A stretch of DNA of 64,000 nt from Lucifuga dentata (taxonomy: Eukaryota; Chordata; Actinopteri; Ophidiiformes; Bythitidae): assembly GCA_014773175.1 (NCBI GenBank), contig VXCM01000244.1, forward strand, positions 162,248 to 226,247, in the 5' to 3' direction. Each line of letters starts with the position of its first letter. Positions within the stretch are counted from its first letter, which is position 1. Both the position numbers and the translations under genes were made by a program. The notes beneath the pieces were generated by a model. It did not search any database. It worked only from the letters and a program-made list of their open reading frames with translations, and was not told the origin of the DNA. Of this stretch, positions 1 through 12,900 are shown one piece after another.

Positions 1-950
1 CAACCACATTATGTTTATAATAATAAGGCTGGGATATGGGATAGTAAAAGCTCTACAGCTCAGATCCCATTCCTCCATCAACTAGGTCTTTTCTCTGCTG
101 GAGGAAGCTTATGGCAATACACTGTCTGCGATTAGATTGGAAGGGATGAAGCTATCTCCTCATGTTACAGCGTTACTAGCCTGAACTGCTGTGCTGCAGT
201 CTGGGCAAACTCAATCAAACTGAAGAAAACTGGTTTCCGAGGAATGGCATTTTAGCCATGACCTAGTATACAGACAGGAATAATGCAAATGTCTTTGTGC
301 ATGTGTGTGTCTGTGTGTGTCTATGAATGCTCCCCTGGTGCTTTCAAAGACAAGTGGAGTCGTGGGACTTTACTATAAATGAAACGACCAATGCAATGGC
401 AAAGACCTTGGATGGTTTCAAGAGGTTTACTTCTTGCATGAATCACTGACACTGTCTAGACACAGAAAATGTCTTTCTGTTGAGAGAAACATTGAAAGGG
501 TGTTTTATGCAACCTCCCTTTAAAAAAGGAGGCAAGACTAAATCCAGTTTCTCAGTGGTGTAGCATTCTGTAAATCCTTCAAGTCTTACTTCAAAACCAC
601 TCAACAAGTTGACTTGCAATGTCTCTGCAAACAAGGAAGATCATAGTCACTTTGTTCAGGGGGGGAAAAAAAGAAATGGATAGACCAATATGCTTTGGGT
701 ATGGGAAGAAATGAAATAAAGGTAGCCAGGGAGTGCAGAGAGGAGCACTGAAAGGTAAAGTAATAATCATCTATTGGCTTGTCAGACACACCAGCGGATG
801 ATACCACTGGTGATACAAGCTTTTATTACCCACTGGCTCCATAAAACCAAATAAGCCTTATCTGCAGAGCATCCTTCTGTGTAGGTATGTGTGCATATAC
901 TATATATGCATCTCTGTGGGTCTCTGCAGATGTGTGGGTGTGCATGGCAG

Positions 951-1016
<66 letters not shown>

Positions 1017-3870
1017 AGTAAGCCTTTTCCTGATTCCTGACAGAAAAGAATCAAGTGGCTAAATCAAGTCAAATATATGGAATCATATTTGGCAGCAGTA
1101 CTCACACTTACAAACAGAAACCGCATGTGTTCTCTTTCAGCCTGGCTACGGTGTGACAGAGGAGAGTAGAAAGGCAGCTTGCATACTTATTCAAAGTATT
1201 TATTAATTTATTTCATATCTGTCTTTCAGTTCTAGATTCTCATCTGATCTTCGAGGCGGGAAAAGCCAAAAAACATGCTATGCATACAGAGGAAAGTCTC
1301 AGGATCAGCAATTTCTAGAATAGACAATAACCTCCCACTTTCTTTCCCCTTCTCTTAAGTGGTAATAGAGTAGGTGGCGTAGAAATGGAAAAGGCTGTAG
1401 TGTTAGGATGTTGCCTAATAAAGATATATAGGGGATAAAGGCAGCTGTGGCAAAGAGAATCAAAACAGCTCCTCCTCAAGCCAACAATATGCTCCAGTTG
1501 TGTGATCTACAGTATGTGAATCCTGTGTTAGGGTAGCCAATATCAGGCCAAAGACTTTTTTCCTGCCTTTCTGTGCAGTTTCATGGTTCTGTACATCCAG
1601 AATCTGCACAAATCACACACACACTCACAACTTTCATCTTAAATCTTTCCAATTTGTTTGCGTCATTAGTTTGACATTGTTATGTTTACCTCTGACAGTT
1701 GTCTTTCCCAAGAATGCGGTCTCCTGATGGGTCCATGGGGGAGGGGAGCAGGTTGAGACAGGAGGCAAGGGACTGACTTGAGTCTTCTCTGGACACTGCA
1801 TCCGAAAACACACACCAAACACACATACACCATCAACATGATTCATATATTCTCAACTGACAGGAATAAATGCCCAAGTATGAGACCTGACCAGAACATA
1901 TCATATCATCAAAAACAATATCTCCACAATGTCATCTCCGCCAAATAGTGTCAGAGCAATAAAATACCAGTCATCAAATTCTACTAACAAAGCATCTTAA
2001 TAACATTCAGTAGTGACAGGATTTAAGCAACAAGGATTTCTCTATATTTAATGGGATATTTGACTGAACAGCGTCTAGAAAAACTTAGCAATAAAGCAAA
2101 ATTGACACATCTTCATATTTTTATAAAGGTCGCACATTTCCTGTCTGTCGGTGTCTCTGATTCCACAGGGCATGAGTCACAGTTGGAACAGGAGCACAGA
2201 GCCCTGGAGCTGAACACCGTTGGCCATAAATTGCTGTGAAACTGCTTGCTTTTTAATAAAGGCTCCAACAAGCCACCTGAGAGAGGTAAAAATGAGGAGT
2301 GTGTGGGTGTGTGGAGGGTGGGAATGTGGGGGTGTGGGATGCATTTGCGTGTGTATCTGTGTGCCCAGGTGTACTGTATGTATGCGTGTTCCTGTGTGTA
2401 TTTGTGTGCGTGCACCACACACATCACTTGGAATGTGTGTGTAGTCTGCTTAATTTGAGTGTGTAGAAGACTCTCCCATAACCAGCACAAAGTCTTAGTC
2501 TCTTGATATTATGAGAACAATTCATCAAACTTTTAATTTCAAGCTACAGTCTGCAAACCATTAGGTCTAATGAGTAAGTATGCAAAGTTGTGTACTAGTG
2601 TGTGTATTAATGATGGTGTCCTCTCTGGCCTTGCATTTGGCGGTGCCTTTGAGATATTTAAATCACTGTCCAACAATGTTCAACCTCCTCTTGTACTCCA
2701 AAGCGTTGTGGTTTTCAGTTTATATGACTGCAACTGTGATATTTCGTGAGTTCATCTGAGGCTTAAATTTAGCCTAAAGATACATGGATACATAGATTAT
2801 ATTTATGTAGCATCTGACTCAGAGATCTGTTTGATAAGAGTAAGAGCTAGACATGCACACACATAGTCAGTACGAGTCAAACTGAGGGTAAATGTACCAT
2901 TTCACTCTACTTTAAGTCAAACACGCACTCCCTGTATCTGAGTACTTAAAGTACAGAAATTGAGGGTCCAAAGACTCAAATTTATGTTCAAGGCTGGAAA
3001 AGTCTCACATTGATTTTGTTATTAAACTGAATGAGCTGGTAGCAAGCACAGATACATTAGAACATGAAGTCCTTTTTCACACAATCGGTGATACATCTGC
3101 CTGCTCATTTGCTATAATAATTCCCTCATATGACCCATGAAAGAGGTCGGTGGTTACTGTGTTAGGCACTTACTGCAGCAATGCACCAGCAATAATTCTC
3201 TACTGACAGTCACTTTTCCACCATGAGCATGTCAAGATTGACTGAAATGCCAACACAACAAAGAAGATAAATTGCTGTAAATGAGACAGCTACCATCAAA
3301 GTCATGGCATATGTTGAAAGAATCTGGGAGAGTGTTGGGTGTTTTTAAGGTGATGGGATAGAGGCAGCTTAATGAGGGCGGTGAGAGCAAGAACAAAGGA
3401 AAAAAGAAAGAAGAATGAGTGACAGTGAGAAAATATGAGCAGACACTCACTTTAATAGAAGGAGAAATGGATGATGGCATCAGTTTGTATGTGACAGATT
3501 CCTGATTGAAACTTTCTCTTTTCGTTGATGTGTAATTGCAGCCCTTTCCCACAAAAATAATAATACTGAAAGACTTTGTGGTGCCTATTGAAACTGCAAG
3601 TCAACTAACAGACCTACCTGTGCAAAACACAGATTTTATGGTTTTCAGATCATGCTTTTGCTGCTGGTTTACCACTAATAAATATGTATTTAGGCAGACA
3701 CTAATTTGAAGAAAATTTGCTAGTTTAATTCACTTGCACCATATAAAGACAGTAAAGTGTCAGAAAGTGAACTGGTGTACTTTTTATAGCCTGCTGTATT
3801 CTGGACAGATACACATGTTAAGCAATTAGTGTGCTAGACATGCAGGTTTCATGCAGCGAGAAGAAGTTAC
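1..3870 (-). other. ccser1 intron 5 (part); no exon recognised
   Basis: Lies downstream of the exon 5 donor. It contains a 62-bp (GT)n at 952-1013 and a degenerate GT-rich stretch at about 2290-2460. I looked for the next ccser1 exon on the minus strand and did not find one. Confidence 0.5.
952..1013. repeat. (GT)n microsatellite
   Basis: 31 uninterrupted GT units. Confidence 0.98.
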
Positions 3871-3961
3871 CATGGCGATGCCGCTGATCATCCGAGAGGT
3901 CCAGGTCTAACATAAGATCATCTTCATCCAGTTCTGAGGAACCCAAGTTGTTTAAAACATC
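3871..3961 (-). CDS. ccser1: ccser1 exon 5
   Basis: Acceptor TGTTTTTAG ends at 3962; donor CATG|GTAACT at 3871/3870; 91 nt. It encodes DVLNNLGSSELDEDDLMLDL followed by DLSDDQRHRH. The acidic DVLNNLGS-ELDEDDLMLDL block is the best conserved motif of CCSER proteins. It sits about 8.7 kb from exon 4. The next exon was not found in 1-3870. Confidence 0.93.
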
Positions 3962-6900
3962 CTAAAAACAAAAATTAAAAAACATACCATAAAGTTAAAA
4001 GATAACATTAAAAAAAAAAAAATTGTAATATAATTTTTACTAAACTCTCNTACCATAAAGTTAAAAGATAACATTAAAAAAAAAAAAATTGTAATATAAT
4101 TTTTACTAAACTCTCATTAATCCTGGTGGTTCAGCAAACCCCAGAAAATATTACTAATTAAAATGTTTTAGCTATGAAAATGATATGAGCAACTATTTAA
4201 TGATTTTCATCAAACACACCAACCAGAAAAGTTCTGAACATTATCAACATAGCAACAATGATGTATATTTTATTTATCATGGCATGGGTTTTCTAAAAAA
4301 CTTTTGCCTGCCCCTAATGAGATATTTAGTCCCTCATCATTGCATCCAAGCACATGGAAACATATTGTTACTGCTGTTATGTGGGGATTATTAGGGTTCA
4401 GTTTGAGAAAAGCAATGAATGTGCCAAATGAGGATGCAATTTTGTGTAACATCTGCTAGCATTTCCTGTGCTTCATGAGCTAAAAAAAAAAAAAAAAAAA
4501 AGCAGCTGCTGAGCAAACCAGAAAAACTTTAGAAATCTATGTGCTCTCCAGGAGCCAGAGATGCAGTCCATTATTTAGACCTATAATTTTTTACAAATTA
4601 TATTTTGATCCAAATTTTCAAAACATTTTTATCATAAATTTAACTGTAGCTCATTAAGTGGTTACCAAACTTTTTGAACAAAGTAGCACCTCATCAACAA
4701 GCCACCAACTCTGAAAAATCACTGCAAAACCTCATGTGTGTATGTGCTAGACTGAAAAGCTCCAAAAGTTATTGAAACCCATGTAGAACAGAGGTATGCA
4801 GCATGTCCACCATATGGGCCAGGGATGAGCAACTTTTACCTCATTCTCTCATCAGCCCCCCAACCCGATCTCTCTCTCTNCATCAAAGAGGAAAAGAGAC
4901 AAGACGTTTGCTCTTGGAGATATAACAGGAATAACAGGAAAATAACTGCTTCTCCTGGATGTGTGCAGCGCTGCTTCTCTCCTCCTCCCCCCTGGACCTG
5001 ACCAAATCTTATTCATTGAATAAGATAAGATAAGATATTCACTGAATAAGTTCATTGAAAGCTGTGCTAGAATGGAAATGGATGGTAGTAAATACAGCAT
5101 CAGTAATGACTGAGCACCCCCTTCTGATGGGTGGTGGTAATAACAAAGGAAAATACTTTTTATAATTTTCATTTTTATTAATTGAAGTCATCCGAGGGCC
5201 TGATAGATTAAAGGTGCAGGCCATATCTGGCCTGTAGGCCGCCAGTTGCCCATCCCTGATTTGAGCTATTTGACAAACAAAAAAAAAAAAATCAAATTCT
5301 TAATTACAAGACAATAATAACTAAACTTTTAAACACTATTTATTTTTTAAACTCATTATATTTGTGAATAATTTGCCATAATTACTGAATCTCATAGTTT
5401 TCAATTATTTTGATTATCTGCAGGAATTTCTAGTCATTTGGCATACCACTAGGGGGCACTTCACGTACCACTGGTATGCAGTTTTTCAGTTTACAATATG
5501 TGCAGTGTCATCTGTCTTAATACTAACATTTTATTCTATCTACCTTTCAATAAGTAAACAGTGTTGGCTTTTTTAACATGACAGACTCTGGACAAATCTC
5601 TCGAGAACAACTGGTGCAAAATTTATGTTTAACTCCAAAGACTTTAAAAAGTCCTTTTTCCAAAAACATTCACTCTTTCAAAATATGAATAGTGCTAATT
5701 TGGAAAAGTCAGGTACATCTGCCTTTTGTCTGAGGCTTGACTTTAGTAAACAGACTGAGGTATTTCAACTTATAATAAAATATTTGCATGACATCCTTAT
5801 ATTCATATTATCCTAAGATAAGCTTGAAATTGTTCAACTGTGCTTCCTTGTAAAAATGGCTGACTTGAAAAAAAGTAAATGCTGTTTATGAAAAAGTATT
5901 TTAATAGAACTCATATTTTTAGTGAGGACCTTTTTCTTAGAGTTTAGATAAACATAATTGAATTCATAAAACCATTTCTTTCGAAATGTAATCGAGTCAA
6001 AATTCAAATTAAGGCAAACAGGAAATAATTATGCACGAGTACTTCAAAGTCTTAATTAAGTTCGGTTCTCAGACAAATGCTAAGTTATGGCACCCTCCAG
6101 TCTTTTGTTTCCTCTATTAGCTAAATTACATTTTCTACAACACTATTTGTATTTTAATCCAGCAAGTTAGTTCAATGACACAAGTTTTCAAATAGCGCAT
6201 ATAATAATAGTAGTATAATAATGGTTTTTGTTTGATTTTAATGTGATTCCATAATTCAAAAAGGCTGGGATCACAAAAAAAAAAAAAAAAAAAAACAGAG
6301 AACTGCCAAAATATGTTATGACTGACCAATTTAAGAGACAAAATGACATATGAGATATATCAACAAAACCTAGTTGTGTGTTGGCAAAGGCTTGGATGTG
6401 CTGGGGAGAAAAAAATCAGACTTTAGTCATGTTTTCTGCAAAAACCAGCAACAACATTGTAAGAAACTCAAATAAATCCATGTTTTATAAGCTTCCCTCC
6501 AATGTGGATGCCTGACTTATCAACAAAGTATCCTCACTGACTACACCCATTTTTAATATTTCTTTAAAAGCCTCTAAAAAATTAAGAACTAGCACTAGAC
6601 CAGCCAAAGGACGTGGTGAGCTTTACCACACTACTTAATGCCCACCAGCAAATCTTCACTTATAATCTTTCAGTAGACACTCACGCTCCCACTCTTAGTA
6701 TTAATGTAATGCTAAAGTGATGCAATAAAAAAAAAAAAAATGCTGCTTATGGTTTAGTTGGATTACAAAAGGCAATGCTGCCATCTAATGGTTGTCAAAG
6801 GGAAATCATCTGCCCAGGAAAGCTGCTGCTTAGCTTGTAACCAATAAAATCCAACACAGCCGGGCTGATTCAACTTGCCAAAACAATTGAATCAAAATCA

Positions 6901-9900
6901 AAATTTAACTCCAAGTTACCAGGAAATGAAGATTACAAAAAATTTATCTGGTACTAAAACAATACAATGTCAAGGGTCAAACATTAATTTCAAATAATCC
7001 CAGACATGGTACCAGCTTGGTGGATATCCATGATGAAATAATGAGCACCACAGTACTTGTCATTTTGGTATTATTTTGTAACTCATACACTGCCTGAGCA
7101 AAGCCTGCCCGATCTCAAAAGGCAACTAAATAAAAATGAAAGTTTACAATTATTCACCACAGACTTGCGTACTTTGAACTGGCTCTGAAATAAACTTTAT
7201 TACCTGAAACAACCTTTTAGACAAGATATTCAAAGTGAAAGTAAGTAGGTAATGCTTACTACAAGTTTTCATAGGCTTAATATTGTTTGGGCGACTTTCC
7301 CCGAACTTCATGTGCACTAAAAGTGTAAAAATGCACTAAAAATGTGTCCTTAAAAAAGGCAACTAAAAATGTTAAAGCAAATTAAAATGTATACTATATG
7401 CTGTATCTATCTGGCAGCCACATTGAGTGTCTATAGATGTGGAAGGATCAGAAAATTCAATAAGCAGCCCTGTTCAGTTCTCATGGCTGCGGTTTGGACA
7501 TAAACAACCTCACAGCAACACTCTGTATTGATCTCCTCCCATCTGAGAACAAGAGCTTCAATGCTTAGTGACACGCTTTTTTGCAGACTATTCAACCAAA
7601 CCTCTTAATCTGTGTGTGAAACAAAAGGAAAAGAGAGAGAGAAGGGATTCCAACCAGCTAAATCAATATTCTCCAAGGCCATAACTTACGATACGTATGA
7701 ACATATAACACTGTATTGCTGTTTTGTTTTGGGTTTTTTTTTTTTTTTTGTTTGTTTTGTTTGTTTGTTTTTTCCACTTCATGCTCCACATAGCAAACAT
7801 AAAAAAAGACTACAGTGTATTTCAGTGTAATGCAACTGAATATAATCCCTCATTTTAGGTATTAAAGCTAATAGCTAAAAGCTATTGGAAAAGAAATGAA
7901 GACCCACACCATGTGATACTACTGCACACAGACTTCATTTGAAGCTAAATTACCCATTTTAGTGTTCCCCTCTAGCTAGAGAAATGTGTTAATATGATTT
8001 TACAACCCAGAGATGTCACCTTTTTACCTCAGTTATGTAATTTGAGTGAGTATAATGCTTGAGTTAATAGAGATAATATCAGATTTTGATCTCATTAGGA
8101 GATGGCTCCATCTTTTAACTGCCAGGCAGAATGACATTTAAAACAGGAATAAGAGGAAACAAGGGGTGCTTCCTTCCATTAGAGCCACTGGTTTCTGTTC
8201 ACTCGGTGGATATCACATATGCACTCTATGAAAATGACATTTACTCAGTGCTTTAGGGTGGTAAATGTGTTATAATGAAGGGAGAGAAATTCAGCTTTGC
8301 AGCAAGGTATTATTGGCTTCAAGAAATGGAAAGTATACAGACCAAGAAATGATTTTTCTTTCTGTCTGAGCAGACGCTTTGCTGTGTAACTTGAGGGGAA
8401 AAAAGGATTGAACGTCCAGTCATATCTGAAATCCATTCTTTGAAGGCGATCCACACATAAAAACTGATTTTTACCCATTTTGTTGAATTGCATTAACTAA
8501 CATTTATCCTTTAACACATTATTCTGCAATTTCTATTAAGTGTGAAGATACTGGAAAACACCTTTAGGTCAAACAGAAAATTTAAGAGAGAGAAAAATGT
8601 TAAATCCCACATACTGATCCCTGTTGACTGGGTTTGCCACAGAACCCAAATTTCAATATGGCCGTAACATTACAACACATATTTTGAAAGCAACAATCCT
8701 ATATATGAGGCTTAAAACTATATTAGAATATGTTACAACTTATTAAGATAGACAACATGGGAACAGCCATAAGGGCAAAGTGAATTTCCTGTGAAGGAGT
8801 CTCTACGTGTTTTACCTCCTTGGGCTACACGAATACATTGGATGTTGTCTTGCCATTATAACTATGATACATTACATATAACCAGTCATGAATGTTTCAA
8901 GGATATTACGTTTTTCCCTCTAACATGCAAATTAATGCAGCATAATTCTGCAAATTCTTAACGTAAGAAAGATTGTATGTATCTACAGCAAACATTGACA
9001 GTTGGACACCTCCAAGTCACAATGGCTGCATCTGCAGTATCACGCTGGATGAACAAAACATTCCAATACACTGACAGACTTTCATATTCTGACCACAAAC
9101 TAATACTGTGTGCTGTGGTGTGTATTTGACAGCAGTTTGGCTGATCTAGCCACTGATGCCAATACCTGTGAGAGATTTTATTTGTCGTGAAATAAGCTTT
9201 TTTTTTTTTTTCCTCCATCCATCACAGCTTTCAGTGCTGTGCTGTAGGCTATTTGGTGCTATGAAGACTAGAGTCAGAGAAAAGTGTTGAGTTTTTGAAC
9301 ATATGACAAATGCTGATATGATATATTCTGACATTTGTTGTTGATATACTTACAAACATAATCATTTTTCTTTTTAAAATTGTTATCGTTATTCCTAAAC
9401 AACCTTGCCAGGAGAATTTGTATCTGTGGTGTGATTGACAGTCACTTTTGATATCTGGCTTTTTTAAGGCAGTAATCAGAGTGGATGATATGAAAACATA
9501 ACCCGTGAGGCATTATGACACTGTCTAACAGACAAGCTGTCAAGCAGCTGTTGATATGCTATCATAGATAACCCAGTCATACTTAAGGTGGATGGCAGTT
9601 AAATCATCCTGACATATGACCCTCAAACTACAGACAAAATTGCATATTCAAAATTCTTCAGCTTGGGATAAGTGTCAGAATTTCTTATAATATGTCATCA
9701 GAAGCAGTTTAACACAAACTAATCACAGCTGTCACTGAGAATCTAAAGAAACAGAAATACTGAATATGCGGGTAAAATTAAGCTTCTCAAACAGACATGA
9801 CAAAAATCCTACTCTCCATTCACAGATCAGGGGCTTTTCCCTGACAACCATTCCACTCCACTCTCTACTGAGAAGGAAAAAGTTCCCACTCCAAAATATA

Positions 9901-12900
9901 GGCTGGATTCCCCACAGCCTCCATATAGGCTATATTACGAATGTACTATTAATTTGGCAGCGATATTTAATTACAGCGACTCTTGTAAAATATCTCAGAT
10001 TGTTGGCTGTATTTAGGACTAAATCATAAACTGGATTACTTAAGTAAGATATAGCACATGCTTCTGGGACTACAGCAGGATTGATGGTCTGCTCTTCAGC
10101 AAAATTCAGCCAACTCCACTCTGCTCACATCTCTGTTCCAAAAGCAATATCAAATTAACAATAACAATTGCTGAGATATTTCCAAACAGCTCCTGCAATC
10201 AGATCCCATAATTCATTAAATTAGTCACGTCTGTCTGCAAAGCCAATCTTATTTTACTCTATTATAATTAAATCATGCCTGTGCTTTCACTAGACGGCAA
10301 CAACAGCATAATTCAGCTAGCATAATATTTAATGTAGTTCAGTGATGGTGACATAAACACACCAGAGACGCATTTATGCATAAATAATGACCAATAAAAG
10401 AATACAGTTTTCTCACCTCTCTCACACTCTAACTAGCTTCTGTTTTGTTTTGTTTTGTTTTTTATTTCCTTAGATAGATCTGCAGTAATGGTTTGCATAT
10501 TACAGAATGAAACATACAAAGAGCCATATTTTGGATGAACGGAGTGTACATATGATAAATGTACACACAGATAAGGGCACACTACAAATACTTGGTATCT
10601 CACTCTAGATGTCATCATTGGCTAGAAATACCTTCTACCTTCTACCTTCTGGTTCTCTCCATAAGAGAAAAAGAGCAAAAAGAAGTGGGAGGTAATTTGA
10701 TGATCTCCTGCCTTTTCTCCACATCAGCCAGGAGAGTGAAAGGTAGAGATTACACAAATGCAGGGTATTCTATTTGTTAATGTCAAGAAAATGAAGCAGT
10801 CTGTAAAGTACATATCAATGTACATAAGCACATTCATTTTACTCTGTGAGTACAAGCCTATATCTGCAGGTAAAAAAAATGCAGGTAAAAACTGAATGGG
10901 AACACTTAAACTAGTATTTTAATTTAAAAAGCTTTTCTCTTTGGATGTGCTTTAGGACAGCTCATACACACACAACAATGACTATAACCTATTTCCAGAA
11001 ACTAAATGTGGATACACTGTAGCTGCAGTGTGCACTGACAAAGACAGGTGGAACATTTGTGCAGCCTAAGCCAAGAAAAAGAACTTTGAAAACGTAGATG
11101 ACCAAAAAAATGAAGTAGTTTTTTCTACACTAAATTCACCTTAAATGAGCATACCGGCCCAATAAATAAAACCCGCACATTACATACATATAACACATAT
11201 TACTGGAGCAGTAGATTTTAGATTTTCTTTTTCCCTGCCTTCCAGACTTTAGCTTCAGTTCTTGCCAGTATCCTATTAACAACTTGTAGAGACTTAAAAA
11301 TGTGCTTGAGTTGAGATATGTAATCTATCGCAGTGAACACATCTATTAAATGTTTTGTTGAAGCTACTTAATTTAACCGGTCCAACACAGAGCTGCATGG
11401 AAGAAAATATATGTTCACCAGGGAATATAGTCCTGGGAGAAGATGGATTTTTACGAAAAATTAAAACAACCATGCATTCTACAATCACATCGTGTAAGTG
11501 TTAAAAGCCGATACGTTGAAATTTAAGGTGGGTGTATCACCTGAACATTTGACTTTGAAAGATTAAGGGATTTGGAAAAATAACACAAAACCTAAAATAT
11601 GGTTTTATGTTTTGGAAAATGATTGACAGTAACGTAACGTATGCAGGTAGTATTTATTGGGCTCAAACCTGCAAAATCACTAGTATGAGCCTTTAAGTAG
11701 CTTCAAATATGATAAAACATAAATTTCCTGTTTTCTAAGTTCAGGGTAACATATACCTTATTTAAATATTCTAAATCTTAGCTTAAGCTGTGATATAACT
11801 ATACTGAGAAAATCATTAAGACTAGCAATCTCATTTTCTCATGGTAAAATCATAATTTTACCATACATGAACATTAAAATGCCACCACCGTCAGCATCCA
11901 GAGCTTCAACTGGTTCTACATCTGGAGCCACATATTTGAATCCATCATCTCACCTACACCGTTACAGTTGAGCTGAATTGCTCTCCACTCTTCCATTGTT
12001 TTACTGCATGTGAAAGTGACTGTAAGGTGTAATAAGTATTGCAGAGTGTGTTTAGGTAATTTCTTCAATGCGTGGGAGAAGTCTCATTGTAGCTGAAGTG
12101 CCCAGCAAAGGACAACACAGCAAGCAATAGAAAAATTGTTGAAAAAAAGGACATAAATGGCAACACTTCACCTGTAATTTGTATCTGTCCTTATTCTGCT
12201 ACCTACTTGAGCTTAAGGAATCACCCGTACTAAAGTGAATCAAGCTGAGTATCTTCCTGCCCAAGAATCACACAATCATCCTCATAACTTAAACGTAGCT
12301 CAGTTCATTCACGTGTGTCACACTTTTAAAGGCCACAAAAACATTTATTTAGCCATTAATCTAGAGCAACAATGTTTTTCATATTATGTCATGTAACCAG
12401 AAGAGGAAACAGCATGTACTGCACTATTTACTGTGTGCGTATGCACATGCATGTCTGTTTGTGTTACTCCTACTTGGATTTCCTGATATGCTGTATCATG
12501 GTCCATCCTATTGCATGATGCCTAATTATTATTTCACTAATATAAATATATAAAATAGCATTAACTACAAAGGCAAAGTTGAATGTAATCCTGATATTAT
12601 CTACGGCCTCTGCACTAACCAACAGTGTGGCGCATGCACACACACCACACATACACAAACACACACACACACAAGTTAAGATTAGTTATGACCTACCAGA
12701 CTTCCCAGTTTGGATGATGAAGAGTTGTTCCTGTGTTTGAGTAGACCACATCCCTCCATGCCAGAGGCATCTCTATGGTTCCCATGGATACGAGGACCAC
12801 CCGCCCCCTCAGATGAGGAGCGCAGACGCCTTTCCAGCCGCATCACTTCATGGTAGGGACTGACACTGCTACACAGGGAGGCTGGAGAAACGAGAGGGAG

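Larger units (their letters stand above)
3962..12696 (-). other. ccser1 intron 4
   Basis: An 8.7-kb AT-rich intron. It holds an artefactual 65-bp duplication (3985-4115), a hAT-like element (4820-5258) with possible hAT fragments on both sides, poly-A runs near 4483, 6277 and 6727, and a TTAA-bounded MITE (11141-11696). No coding sequence is supported. Confidence 0.7.

Noticed and set aside
782..1054. Open frame made of repeated Thr-His
   Set aside because: It is the translation of the (GT)n microsatellite.
2113..2490. 125-codon minus-strand frame
   Set aside because: Mostly GT-rich low-complexity sequence with no splice or family support; not the missing ccser1 exon.
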